DNA of 64,000 nt from MFD04716-140 sp963703125 (GCA_963703125.1 OY969790.1:3720001-3784000); one strand, 5' to 3'. Positions 53,635 through 63,562 are shown, numbered from the stretch's first letter. Notes: generated by a model not told the origin, from the letters alone. Translations and numbers: made by a program.

Positions 53635-54750
53635 ATGAGAAACGTTGATCGTCGCAATTGGCTTCGCACAGTTGGTTTGTCCAGTGGTTTTGCCCTTCTA
53701 GGTGGATTTGAAAGTTTGGCCTTAGACTCCTCTGTAAAATCGAATAATATAATAGACCCATTAATAAGGTTGAACGCCAATGAGAATCCATATGGACCTT
53801 CTCAAAAAGTACGCGCCATATTAACCAAAAGCTTTGATGAGGCTTGCCGTTATCCGTTTCGTTCACTTTCCAGTTTAGTGGAAATGATAGCCAATAAAGA
53901 AGGGGTTTCGAAAGATCATGTTGTCATTACTGGCGGTTCTACCGAAGGTTTGACTGCTGCTGGTTTGGTTTATGGTATGAATGGAGGTGAAATCATTGCT
54001 GCGGACCCAACTTTTCAGTCCATGCTGCGATATGCCGAAACGCATGGTGCCTTTGTACACAGAGTACCAGTTAACGACAAAATGGAACATGATCTAACGG
54101 CAATGTTCCAAAGAGTCAATAACAAAACCTCACTTATTTTTATTTGCAATCCCAATAATCCTACAGGCACACTCTTAAATAGAAATTTGTTAAAGGATTT
54201 CTGTAAATCGCTAAGCTCACAAGTAACCATATTTAGTGATGAAGCTTATTATGATTTCATAACAGAGCCTGATTATCCTTCCATGGTCGAGTTGGTCAAG
54301 GACGGGCATAATATGATTGTTTCCAAGACCTTTTCCAAGGTATATGGTTTGGCCGGGCTTCGGGTCGGTTATCTCATAGCCCGTCCAGATATTGCAGATA
54401 GACTTAAAGGCAGCGTAATGGCAAACACCAACGTTTTGGCCATTGAAGCTGCCAAAGAAGCCCTAAAAGATGATGAGTTTTACAAGTTTAGCGTTTTAAA
54501 AAATCTGGAAGCCAAGGAAGTAATATACCGAACATTGGATGACCTAGGATTGGATTATATCAAATCACATACAAACTTTATCTTCTTTAAGTCTGGAAGA
54601 CCCATACAGGAATTAATAAACCAAATGGAAAAGGAAAATGTGCTTATAGGTAGGCCATTTGCCCCAATGTTTGATTGGGCAAGGGTAAGTACGGGTACTT
54701 TGGAGCAGGTCGGGCATTTTTCGGAGTCCCTTAAAAAAATAATGCGTTGA
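53635..54750 (+). CDS. Tat-exported class I/II aminotransferase (HisC-like)
   Basis: A 371-residue PLP-dependent aminotransferase that matches histidinol-phosphate aminotransferase in domain layout: RLNANENPYGPS, NPNNPTGT, FSDEAYYDF and the Schiff-base lysine in SKTFSKVYGLAGLRVGY. It starts with a twin-arginine signal (RRNWLRTVG, then a hydrophobic stretch SSGFALLGGF), so the folded, PLP-loaded enzyme is probably exported to the periplasm. This separates it from the biosynthetic cytoplasmic HisC; its substrate is unknown. Stop codon TGA. Confidence 0.88.
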   Translation: MRNVDRRNWLRTVGLSSGFALLGGFESLALDSSVKSNNIIDPLIRLNANENPYGPSQKVRAILTKSFDEACRYPFRSLSSLVEMIANKEGVSKDHVVITGGSTEGLTAAGLVYGMNGGEIIAADPTFQSMLRYAETHGAFVHRVPVNDKMEHDLTAMFQRVNNKTSLIFICNPNNPTGTLLNRNLLKDFCKSLSSQVTIFSDEAYYDFITEPDYPSMVELVKDGHNMIVSKTFSKVYGLAGLRVGYLIARPDIADRLKGSVMANTNVLAIEAAKEALKDDEFYKFSVLKNLEAKEVIYRTLDDLGLDYIKSHTNFIFFKSGRPIQELINQMEKENVLIGRPFAPMFDWARVSTGTLEQVGHFSESLKKIMR

Positions 54751-54834
54751 CCGACCAAACTTGGCAAATTCAAATTTTATATGCACTTCAAAGTATATAA
54801 ATGCATTTCAACGATTATTTAATAACTTTTATCG

Positions 54835-55008
54835 ATGCCTTATTTTTCTAAGATGGCTAAACGTGGTATCCTCATTCATGATTCCTTACTTGTTTTCCAT
54901 AAAAATCATTCTTATTTGAAAAGGGCAAGCCTAGTTCGCTATTTGTTGTACATCATTTGCTTAATTTGTATTCTCTGGGCCATTTATATTTTTTTGTATA
55001 AAATCTAA
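54835..55008 (+). CDS. Possible small membrane protein (57 aa)
   Basis: An open frame of 57 residues with ATG at 54835 (or 54853). The N-terminal half is basic and polar (MAKRGILIHD, LKRASLVRY) and the C-terminal half is one hydrophobic helix (YLLYIICLICILWAIYIFLY) ending in a Lys. This is the shape of single-pass small membrane proteins. The 432-nt gap 54751-55182 has no other candidate. No promoter or strong ribosome site seen; could be chance. Confidence 0.35.
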   Translation: MPYFSKMAKRGILIHDSLLVFHKNHSYLKRASLVRYLLYIICLICILWAIYIFLYKI

Positions 55009-55182
55009 ACACACAAAAGGTGTATGCATTCATCTTGAAAAATGAAAGTCCGGTCACTTTGATTCCTATACTGCAATATGAAGGCTAAATTTTCGTTAAT
55101 TTGGGACTAGTTCTTTTTAGGCAATTACTTTAATGTTGTGCCAAAATTGATAGCTTGTTATTTTAGTTTAGTTGCATTCAGA

Positions 55183-56013
55183 ATGAAGAATTATCATTTT
55201 TTACCGATTTTATTGTTGATTCTAGTTCATGGACTATCCGTTTCTATGATGGCGGAAGCACCTTTGATTGAAAGATTCCACACTCAAAAGGCCCTTCCCA
55301 AAACTCAGATTACCATAACATACCCAACGGCCGGTACTGTATGGAATGCTCCTGATACCGTTGAACTCAAATGGGATACCAAGAATATTCCGGAGAACAA
55401 GACCCTTAAATTTTACCTGTCCAACGATGATATGGTCGTTCAGGAACTGGGGATATTTCAAAATAAAAAATTTGTTGGGGGCATACCTTTGAGTAGGTCT
55501 TTACAAACAAGTGATAAATATAGGGTTATAGCCATAGAGCTCTTCCCAGACGACAAATATAGCATAGCAAAATATGCAACCCCTTTGTTCACTATTACAA
55601 AAGCCCCCAGAGAAATAATTGTTGAAAATGTAGTTGCGGCTAACAAACCTGCACCTCCAAGGGAAATGTTCGATGGCAGAAAATTGAACTATGTTAATGA
55701 AATGGAAGTTAGCAGTTCGGATATTCAAATTAGCCTTTGGGACCATAGCAGAAAAGATGGTGATATTGTCTCAATTTATTTAAATGGTGAGGCAATTGTT
55801 GCCAAATATGCCTTGGAATATCACAAAAGGAAATTTGAGATAAAATTGGACCCTTCAAAACCGAACGATCTATTTCTATATGCGCATAATTTGGGAAGGT
55901 TTCCGCCCAATACGGTTTCCATTGAAATAAAGGATGGAAAAACCTCTGAGAAAATAATCTTGAATTCGGACTTAAAAAGTTGCGAGGCGATTATGATCAA
56001 TGTGAAGAAATAA
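55183..56013 (+). CDS. Secreted protein with Kre9/KNH-like domain
   Basis: A 276-residue exported protein. After a signal peptide (LPILLLILVHGLSVSMMAEA) residues about 35-135 look like a Kre9/KNH-type beta-sandwich (ITYPTAGTVWNAPDTVELKWD ... YRVIAIELF), and residues about 175-276 form a second domain with DHSRKDGDIVSIYLNGEAI, LFLYAHNLGRFPPNTVSIEI and ILNSDLKSCEAIMI, a module I recall from other Bacteroidota secreted proteins. Function unknown. The frame extends to a GTG at 55138; the ATG at 55183 gives the signal peptide. Confidence 0.75.
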   Translation: MKNYHFLPILLLILVHGLSVSMMAEAPLIERFHTQKALPKTQITITYPTAGTVWNAPDTVELKWDTKNIPENKTLKFYLSNDDMVVQELGIFQNKKFVGGIPLSRSLQTSDKYRVIAIELFPDDKYSIAKYATPLFTITKAPREIIVENVVAANKPAPPREMFDGRKLNYVNEMEVSSSDIQISLWDHSRKDGDIVSIYLNGEAIVAKYALEYHKRKFEIKLDPSKPNDLFLYAHNLGRFPPNTVSIEIKDGKTSEKIILNSDLKSCEAIMINVKK

Positions 56014-56091
56014 TTCTATTATTCTTGCAAATGGCTCGTTTTTTAGATTTCCTTGGATTTTAGATGCCAAATTTCCTAAGTCCTCTTCCTT

Positions 56092-57627
56092 TCATCCCAA
56101 CCAACCTTCCCGATCCAAGCTACGATATTGAATAGCTTCACCAATGTGATTGCCATTAAGGGCTTCGGTATTTTCCAAATCGGCAATAGTACGTGCGACT
56201 TTCAAAATGCGATCATAGGCCCTAGCCGATAGGTTCAGTCGGTCCATGGCATTTTTCAACATGGTCTTGGAAGGTTCGTCCAAATTGCAGAATTCCCGTA
56301 TCTGTTTTGTGTTCATTTGGGCATTGTAATGCACATTTGTGAATTTTTCAAAACGATGGGATTGTATTTCCCTTGCTGCGGTGACTCGTTTTCGAATGTC
56401 TACACTCCCCTCTCCTTTCCGTTCTTCGGAAAGTTTTTCAAAGGGTACCGGGGTTACTTCAATGTGGATATCTATACGATCTAACAACGGTCCCGATATT
56501 TTCCCCAAATAGCGTTGCATTTCAGCCGGTGAAGAAGTTACGGGTGCATCCGGATCATTAAAATAGCCTCCGGGACTAGGATTCATACTGGCTACCAACA
56601 TAAAGCTGCTTGGGTAGGTAACCGAAAAGCGTGCCCTAGAAATGGTCACCTCCCGATCTTCCAAGGGTTGGCGCATCACTTCCAATACGCCGCGCTTAAA
56701 TTCAGGAAGTTCATCCAGAAAAAGTACCCCGTTGTGCGACAAAGAAATTTCACCAGGTTGCGGGTACGCTCCGCCACCGACCAAGGCTACATCGCTAATA
56801 GTGTGATGGGGGCTCCGGAAGGGACGTTGACTCATCAAACCCATATTCTTGATCTTGCCCACTACGGAATGGATTTTTGTAGTCTCCAATGCCTCCTGCA
56901 TGGTCATGGGGGGTAAAATGGAGGGCAATCTTTTTGCCAGCATTGTTTTACCGGCACCTGGGGGGCCTATAAGAATAATATTATGACCTCCGGCTGCGGC
57001 TATTTCCATACAACGTTTGATGCTCTCCTGCCCTTTTACATCGGAAAAATCAAACTCGGGATAATCAAGATTTTTATAAAACTCTTCTTGAATATCCACA
57101 ATCGTCCTTTCTAAAGGCTCTCCCTTGTCAAAATAGTTGATTACTTCTGAAATATTATCTGCCCCATAAACTTCCAAGCCTTCCACAATGGCCGCTTCCT
57201 TGGCGTTGTCAATTGGAAGGATAAATCCTTTAAACCCTTCTTCATGGGCTTTTATAGCTATCGGGAGGGCTCCCTTAATGGGCTGCAAACTTCCATCAAG
57301 GGAAAGTTCGCCCATTATAATATACTTGTCTATGTTCCCAGATTGTATCTGACCCGAAGCCGCCAGGATCCCTAATGCCAGGGTAAGATCGTAGGCCGAT
57401 CCCTCTTTTCGAAGGTCTGCGGGTGCTAGGTTCAGGGTTATTTTCTTTCCTGGGATTTTATAACCGTTATTCAATAGTGCAGCAGCTATACGATAATTAC
57501 TTTCCTTAATTGCATTGTCCGGAAGGCCAACAAGATGATAACCAACACCGATATCTACATTTACTTCGGCGGTAATAGTGGTAGCCTCAACGCCAAAAAC
57601 AGCACTACCAAAGACTTTTGTAAGCAT
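56092..57627 (-). CDS. comM: YifB/ComM family Mg-chelatase-like AAA ATPase
   Basis: A 511-residue AAA+ protein. The N-terminal ChlI-like domain (residues about 1-165) carries GVGYHLVGLPDNAIKE and LGELSLDG-type segments; the ATPase core has Walker A GPPGAGKTMLA near residue 219 and a Walker B LFLDELPEF. ComM in Vibrio is a hexameric helicase that promotes branch migration during natural transformation; the role here is by homology only. It converges with the Kre9-like gene, 78 nt apart. Confidence 0.93.
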   Translation of the reverse strand: MLTKVFGSAVFGVEATTITAEVNVDIGVGYHLVGLPDNAIKESNYRIAAALLNNGYKIPGKKITLNLAPADLRKEGSAYDLTLALGILAASGQIQSGNIDKYIIMGELSLDGSLQPIKGALPIAIKAHEEGFKGFILPIDNAKEAAIVEGLEVYGADNISEVINYFDKGEPLERTIVDIQEEFYKNLDYPEFDFSDVKGQESIKRCMEIAAAGGHNIILIGPPGAGKTMLAKRLPSILPPMTMQEALETTKIHSVVGKIKNMGLMSQRPFRSPHHTISDVALVGGGAYPQPGEISLSHNGVLFLDELPEFKRGVLEVMRQPLEDREVTISRARFSVTYPSSFMLVASMNPSPGGYFNDPDAPVTSSPAEMQRYLGKISGPLLDRIDIHIEVTPVPFEKLSEERKGEGSVDIRKRVTAAREIQSHRFEKFTNVHYNAQMNTKQIREFCNLDEPSKTMLKNAMDRLNLSARAYDRILKVARTIADLENTEALNGNHIGEAIQYRSLDREGWLG

Positions 57628-57695
57628 AAGATTGCTTTATGGGTAAAAGTAATGGTTTTTTTAGAATTGGAAGGAAATCACCAACTACAGTAAAA

Positions 57696-59498
57696 TTACT
57701 TCACAAAAAATGTTTCAATCACCGAAATAGGCTTACCATAAGTTGTGAATCCCTCCAGCACGATCTCATATTCTCCTAAAATATCAGAGGTGTAGAATTC
57801 AAAACTTTTATCCTTTTCATCAATAATTAGATTTGGAACCCAAAGTAATTGATTTCTAAAATCCGGTATACGCTCTTTGGCCTTTTCTTGCTCCTGCGAG
57901 TAGTTCTGAACGAAATAGTTCTTCTTTAATAATGGTTTGAACAATTCTTTTTTAATACCATTTGTTTTTGATCGCCAGAGTTCTGGGTAGTCCCCATCAA
58001 TTGTTTCTACTGCCACCATTCCCAAATATTCATTCTTGCCAAGTACAAATTGGTCACGTACGGTTTTAATTTCTTTGATTGTTAATGCATTAAAATTAAG
58101 TATGTCTTCATGGTCGGGGATGAAAACCCCATCAATCAATACTATGGGCGGTAAATTTACATATTCATCGTCTTTGCCACTAGGTTCCAAATATTGTCGT
58201 ACCCAAATAGTTTCCCTACCATTTACTTTTTTAAACCAGACATTATCAACTACTTCCACCAAAGTTTCTTTGAGTGTAGGAAAGCGGGTATAGTCATCCA
58301 GTTTATAAATCTCAGGATTGCCCCCTATAAATGGGTCGGTATCTTTGACGGATAAAATAGTATCTGGCTTAAGAGTAAAGTAGGCATTTTCCACTTGATT
58401 TTGGATACTTCGTGCTAATATGGCCTTTTCCAATTCAGGTGTTATGCTATAGCTATTGAATTTCAAATGGTTGTAATCTAAAGGCGATTGTTCCTTGATT
58501 CTTATATTAAATTCCTTATCATTTGCATCCAATACCTGTACGATTGCCACATTTGCGTCGTACGCCTTATTTAAATAAGTATAAAAATTTCCTTTGGCAT
58601 CCGTTGTGGCGTATTTAAGTTGAAATTCCCCTCCGGGAATTGAGACAACCACAGTTTTATTGTTGCCAGGCGCACCGGATGCACTTTCTGAAACATTCCC
58701 CCAAAAAAGTTCCCCAGTTTGCTCCGGCAAATAAATGGAATCGTTCACCGATTGGGGAATAAATTTATCAATTTCGATTGTCTCTTGGGAGTAACCATTG
58801 GCCGAATATGAATTGGGATGAGGGATGGATTCTTTTTTACGTACCAAGATTGAATAATTTCCATATCCCAGGGCACCTTTATAATTCTTGGGAACCAATG
58901 AAACTTTTGCCCTTTTCCCGTATAGCTTTTGGTCGGTCAAAGGTAGAATAACATCATTTCCAGCCAATGTTGATTTTAGATTTTCTGAATTTTCAATTGA
59001 AGGAACCCCTGTAGAATTATTTAAGTCGGAAATCTTACCTCGCAGTGCTTCTTGATTGCTCTGATACGGATTGATTATGACAATATCATCTTGGAAAATT
59101 TGTTTTAGCCCTCCATTTTTCATCCATTGGGTATACCCAAGTAATTTGTAATTACCCGAAGAAAGTTCTACTGGAATAAAAAAATCTCCTTGACCCCTCC
59201 CCCTCTCTAGCCGTAATTTATGGGAAAAAATTAGGTCTCCGTTTTCCGAAACCAATTCTATATAGGCAATTTTGCTAAAATCGCTCAACTCGAAAGTGTA
59301 CGCGTTTATACAATAAACAGTATAGACTAAATATTCGCCAGGAAATAATAGGGAGTTTCCATGATGAACAAACATTTTCTCCAACGGTACTTTTTTTAGT
59401 TCATTGAGCTGTTGTACATCTTTGATAACCATTTGCCCTTTTACAGCGGCAATTGTCAACATAAGAATCCCAAAAAATAAGAATAGTTTTCTTCCCAT
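57696..59498 (-). CDS. Large secreted protein of the DUF4249/TonB cassette, plug-like C-terminal domain
   Basis: A 600-residue exported protein with signal peptide (FFGILMLTIAAVKGQ). The N-terminal third has an MG2-like beta-domain (VHHGNSLLFPGEYLVYTVY, FIPVELSSGNYKLLGYTQWM); the region around residues 465-525 (PPIVLIDGVFIPD, then TIKEIKTVRDQFVLG) resembles a TonB-receptor plug domain, yet there is no barrel. It lies 11 nt after the DUF4249 stop and ends the three-gene operon. It probably acts with the receptor at the cell surface or in the periplasm (inference). The open frame begins further upstream with TTG at 59525; the ATG at 59498 is preferred. Confidence 0.75.
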   Translation of the reverse strand: MGRKLFLFFGILMLTIAAVKGQMVIKDVQQLNELKKVPLEKMFVHHGNSLLFPGEYLVYTVYCINAYTFELSDFSKIAYIELVSENGDLIFSHKLRLERGRGQGDFFIPVELSSGNYKLLGYTQWMKNGGLKQIFQDDIVIINPYQSNQEALRGKISDLNNSTGVPSIENSENLKSTLAGNDVILPLTDQKLYGKRAKVSLVPKNYKGALGYGNYSILVRKKESIPHPNSYSANGYSQETIEIDKFIPQSVNDSIYLPEQTGELFWGNVSESASGAPGNNKTVVVSIPGGEFQLKYATTDAKGNFYTYLNKAYDANVAIVQVLDANDKEFNIRIKEQSPLDYNHLKFNSYSITPELEKAILARSIQNQVENAYFTLKPDTILSVKDTDPFIGGNPEIYKLDDYTRFPTLKETLVEVVDNVWFKKVNGRETIWVRQYLEPSGKDDEYVNLPPIVLIDGVFIPDHEDILNFNALTIKEIKTVRDQFVLGKNEYLGMVAVETIDGDYPELWRSKTNGIKKELFKPLLKKNYFVQNYSQEQEKAKERIPDFRNQLLWVPNLIIDEKDKSFEFYTSDILGEYEIVLEGFTTYGKPISVIETFFVK

Positions 59499-59509
59499 AT
59501 GCTTAAATC

Positions 59510-60718
59510 TTACTCCTCTTCCCAAAAATCAGGTACCGTATTGCTGCCCAGTTTCGTACAGTCCCCACAATCGAATGGCACCATTTCATATCCCATACCA
59601 GGTCCATAATAAACTGTAATTTGTTCCCTAATATTCCTTATCAACGAGGGTATGCAACCTGGGGAACCTTCTCCGGAACACCCTGGATTTGGTGCTACTA
59701 CAGAACAAAACGAAGGATAAGGTGGTAAAGGTTCATCTGGATAAAAATCGGTATAATTAAAAAACATACGCCTCTTAATTACAGCCGAAACATCAAAAAA
59801 ACCGATTATTTTTTCGTCGCTATTATTTTCCGAAAGTATATTCCCCTCAAGGAATCCTGGCTGGTTTTCTGAAAACGGATTTTCAGCCTGAGAAAAGTCC
59901 CGCAAAGTTTTATAATATGAATAAGCACTTGAAGATTGGGAATACTGTTTTACTAAAATACTATAGCGATGGGAAATGACATAATCTTCACTGCTTAGGA
60001 ACTTCAATTGAAAACGTCTGATCCTATTTTCAACTTGACCATCAGTATTTGTCAATATAAGACTGCTTGATGAACGGTTACCATAGCAAACGGGCCTGCT
60101 TTGTCTTTCTACCAGATCATATTCAAAATTAGGCCATTGGTCATTGACAACAATTATATCCTGAGGGTTATAAAATGGGGCAACTATCTTGAAAGTTTCT
60201 TCATATTCGTAGCGGAAGAAATTCTGTGTGCCCATGGTGCCCGTCGCATCAACATAGATTGACATGCCATCCTCTCCAAAATCATTGGTCTCACGAACGG
60301 GATAAACTTCGTCGATTTCCGAACTGCTAGGCAGAACTTGGGTTTCAGAGCGATATGCTCCTCCCTCTGAAGTCTTTATAATTAACTGATAGCCTATTCC
60401 CGGTTGTGCAGCAAACATAGTTGACGATAGGTATCTGCCCGGCTCAATCTCAAGAAAATCATGTTCATTTCCCTTATCGTCGATAACCTTTACCAAAGCA
60501 TTGCTTTCGGGGCTTGGGCCTATGGTATCCAAAGTATAACTTCTTGACAATAGGATTGCCTGTTGCTTTTCCTCGTTTGTGATGGTGGCCTCGACCACCA
60601 GGGCACTTTCAAACGCTGATGAGGCCTCAATGGGAAAGGTTTCTATACAACCATTCAAAAATGTTCCCAAACCAATGAGAAAAATAAAAACAACCCTTTT
60701 TCCGTAACTGAACAACAT
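59510..60718 (-). CDS. DUF4249 domain-containing lipoprotein
   Basis: A 402-residue lipoprotein with lipobox LNGC (Cys24). The start of the mature protein (IEASSAFESALVVEATITNEEKQQ) and the SRSY...VIDDKGNEHDF segment match DUF4249, which is usually found directly after a TonB-dependent receptor and may be a SusD-like surface partner. A cysteine-rich C-terminal region (CSVVAPNPGCSGEGSPGC, then CGDC) is present. Its start is 2 nt after the receptor's stop. Confidence 0.88.
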   Translation of the reverse strand: MLFSYGKRVVFIFLIGLGTFLNGCIETFPIEASSAFESALVVEATITNEEKQQAILLSRSYTLDTIGPSPESNALVKVIDDKGNEHDFLEIEPGRYLSSTMFAAQPGIGYQLIIKTSEGGAYRSETQVLPSSSEIDEVYPVRETNDFGEDGMSIYVDATGTMGTQNFFRYEYEETFKIVAPFYNPQDIIVVNDQWPNFEYDLVERQSRPVCYGNRSSSSLILTNTDGQVENRIRRFQLKFLSSEDYVISHRYSILVKQYSQSSSAYSYYKTLRDFSQAENPFSENQPGFLEGNILSENNSDEKIIGFFDVSAVIKRRMFFNYTDFYPDEPLPPYPSFCSVVAPNPGCSGEGSPGCIPSLIRNIREQITVYYGPGMGYEMVPFDCGDCTKLGSNTVPDFWEEE

Positions 60719-60720
60719 CC

Positions 60721-63510
60721 TTAAAACTTAAAATTATAGGTTATTGAAGGAATTGGCACCGTAAAAATCGAACTCTTATACGCCTTTAATTCTCCACTCT
60801 CCGTAACAAAATATACTGAATAGGGATTGTTCCTTCCCAAAACATTGTAAATGGAAAGGGTCCAAAAACTATGGGCAAATTTCTTTATCTTATGATTGCC
60901 CTCTACATTCAAACCTATATCCAAACGGTAATAATCCGGAATACGAAACTCATTTCTGTTACTGTAATATACATATTCTGTATTGTTAAAGGTATAACGC
61001 CCAACTGGATACGTAACTGGTCGGCCTGTCTGATATAAAAAATTGGTGGAAAGACTAAATCGACGGGTAAGCTTATAGTTCAATACAGCACTAAAATCAT
61101 GGGGCTTATCATAGTTGGATGGGAAAAAATCACCATTGTTGATACGTTCTTCACCAAATTCACTATCAAATTTGATTTCGGAACGCGAATATGTGTAACC
61201 CAACCATCCGTTTAAGTCGCCCCTATTCTTTCGTAACAATAGCTCTAGCCCATAGGCCCGACCTTCACCTTGCAGGACTTCGGTTTCGATTGTCTCGTTC
61301 AAAAGCAATTGGGCCCCGACTTTAAAATCAAGAATATTGTTTGAAGTTTTATAGTATCCCTCTAAACTAAGCTCATACATATTATAGTTCAAGTTTTTAT
61401 ACAGGCCAAGTGAATATTGATTGGCCCTTGCCGGTTCAATGTTCGCGTCTGAAAGCTTCCATGTATCAATAGGGGAAACCGTGGTGGTGTTGGATAATGT
61501 ATGTATATATTGTAAGGTATTATTAAAAGATGCTTTAATGGAAAAATCGGGTGCTAAGAAATAACGCATTGAAATCCGGGCCTCAGGACCTGAATAAGTT
61601 TCAATCACTTCATTATTGCCAAATTCCTTGGTTTTAGTTCTCGTTGATTCATTTTTGGGCAACCCCGCCTCATAGTACCGCTGAGCTGATTTTCCCAACG
61701 CAGCAAAAAAAGAATAGCGAAGACCTATGTCTACCAAGAATCTATCGCTTACCTTAAAATTATCAGAGAGAAAAAGTGCGGCCTCCAACCCTTTTTCTTT
61801 TGGTATTATCAAAGTTTCAATATTTGATTCGGAGCCATTTGGCTCAATACTTCCGGGATTTGAATTATACAGCTTTCCTTCAAGTCCGTAAGTAAACTTA
61901 TGAGCTTCACTATACAAATAATTGAGTTTCAGTTTTAAATCGGTCTCATTGATTTTGAAACCCAAGTCAAAATCTCTATTGGAAGGTTCGCCATAGCCAA
62001 TATTAAAACGATATTCAGTATTGGCAATGTTCAAATTGGCGATATTCCTATCATTGAATAGATGGTTCCAATTTGCGGTGAACATTCGATTACTGTATTT
62101 GTAGATAGAATCAGAGGTAATACTAAAGGCATCTTTGCTATAATATGCGGTGGCTTTTACATCATTGTTCTCATTGACACTAATATTGAACTTGGCAATC
62201 AAATCATAAAATGATGCTGTGCTATTGCTTAATCGTTCATCTTTGAGAGAACGTAAAATCCAATCCGAATATGAACTGCGTCCTCCGATCAAAACCGATG
62301 ATTTTTCTTTTTCCAATGGAATTTCCAAAACCACATTGTTGGTTACCGGCCCAATGGATGCTTCACCCGCAAATTTTTCGACGTTGCTGTCTTTGGTCCG
62401 AATGTCAAAAACCGATGAAAGCCTACCCCCGTATTCTGCAGGGATATTTCCCTTGTAAATTGTTACATCTTTTGTTGCATAAGGATTCAAAGCTTGAAAT
62501 ATTCCGAAGAAATGTGAAGGGTTATAGATTACCCCATCATCTAAAAGAATTAAATTCTGATTTGTATTCCCGCCACGGACGTTATAACCTGCTGCTCCTT
62601 CTCCGGCAGTCGTAATTCCCGGAAGCGTAGTCGCTATTTTTAGAATATCCCGTTCACCCAGAACCAATGGGATGTTCTTTGATTCTTCAGCATCAATCTG
62701 TGTGGAACCCGTAGTTGCTTCTTCTACATTCCTAGCGGCATCTGCCGCAACAACTACTTCATCTAATTGTTCTACACTCTCATTTAAGTTGAAATTAAGC
62801 TGGCCATCACTGAATAGAATCACATTTTTTCGTGATTTTTCCATGCCCAAAGAACGGGTCTCAAGTATGTTTAGCCCGGGAGGGAGTTCAATACTATAAA
62901 ACCCATTTTGATTCGTAACCGTCCCCGTCTTTCTATTTACCACCAACAGAGACAAATTAGGGATTGCTTCACCTGTTCTCTGATTGTGCATATAGCCCGA
63001 GAGCTTAAATCGATTTTTAGGGTTGGTTTTGTCCTCTTTACCAATTCGTACGGTTTCGATAGCACTCGATTCTTTAGTATCACTTTCATTAAAATAAGTA
63101 GGGTTAACCAAAACGGCATTTAACGGCTGCTCCTTTTCCGCTTCCTCTGCGGACTCCTCAAAAAAACCATCGGGAAGCCTATCGTATATTAGGTTATTGC
63201 GCGTAAGTATAATCATATCAAGGGAATATTGATAGTAGTTCAGAGGTGTATCCTTGAAAATGTCATCAAGAACATCTGCTATGGGCACGTTTGTATAGTC
63301 TCCTGAAACTAGGGTACTACCCAACCAATTTTCAACATAATAAAATTTAGATCCTGAGATTTCTTCTATACTATCTAATACAGATTTGATAGTTGTATTG
63401 TCAAATGACAGGGAAATTTGCTTCGAGGAATCCGTAACACTCCGATTTTGGTTATAAACCGAAAAAGAAATCGTAAAAGTAAGTACAAGGCAAACGTATT
63501 TTTTTTTCAT
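60721..63510 (-). CDS. TonB-dependent receptor with STN and carboxypeptidase-like domains
   Basis: A 929-residue outer-membrane receptor. Order from the N-terminus: signal peptide; STN (secretin/TonB short N-terminal) domain about 27-100 (ISLSFDNTTIKSVLDSI); carboxypeptidase-regulatory-like beta-domain about 170-250 (GYMHNQRTGEAIPNLSLLV); plug domain about 275-385 (YNVRGGNTNQNLILLDDG); then a 22-strand-type barrel ending in an aromatic residue (TYNFKF). The cargo is unknown. STN domains often signal to an anti-sigma factor, but no FecR or ECF sigma gene is in view. The frame extends to a TTG at 63525; the ATG at 63510 is preferred. Confidence 0.9.
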   Translation of the reverse strand: MKKKYVCLVLTFTISFSVYNQNRSVTDSSKQISLSFDNTTIKSVLDSIEEISGSKFYYVENWLGSTLVSGDYTNVPIADVLDDIFKDTPLNYYQYSLDMIILTRNNLIYDRLPDGFFEESAEEAEKEQPLNAVLVNPTYFNESDTKESSAIETVRIGKEDKTNPKNRFKLSGYMHNQRTGEAIPNLSLLVVNRKTGTVTNQNGFYSIELPPGLNILETRSLGMEKSRKNVILFSDGQLNFNLNESVEQLDEVVVAADAARNVEEATTGSTQIDAEESKNIPLVLGERDILKIATTLPGITTAGEGAAGYNVRGGNTNQNLILLDDGVIYNPSHFFGIFQALNPYATKDVTIYKGNIPAEYGGRLSSVFDIRTKDSNVEKFAGEASIGPVTNNVVLEIPLEKEKSSVLIGGRSSYSDWILRSLKDERLSNSTASFYDLIAKFNISVNENNDVKATAYYSKDAFSITSDSIYKYSNRMFTANWNHLFNDRNIANLNIANTEYRFNIGYGEPSNRDFDLGFKINETDLKLKLNYLYSEAHKFTYGLEGKLYNSNPGSIEPNGSESNIETLIIPKEKGLEAALFLSDNFKVSDRFLVDIGLRYSFFAALGKSAQRYYEAGLPKNESTRTKTKEFGNNEVIETYSGPEARISMRYFLAPDFSIKASFNNTLQYIHTLSNTTTVSPIDTWKLSDANIEPARANQYSLGLYKNLNYNMYELSLEGYYKTSNNILDFKVGAQLLLNETIETEVLQGEGRAYGLELLLRKNRGDLNGWLGYTYSRSEIKFDSEFGEERINNGDFFPSNYDKPHDFSAVLNYKLTRRFSLSTNFLYQTGRPVTYPVGRYTFNNTEYVYYSNRNEFRIPDYYRLDIGLNVEGNHKIKKFAHSFWTLSIYNVLGRNNPYSVYFVTESGELKAYKSSIFTVPIPSITYNFKF

Positions 63511-63562
63511 TTTTAACAGGTGCAATTAAATCACAATTGACCACTGATTAAACCTTTGCGAA

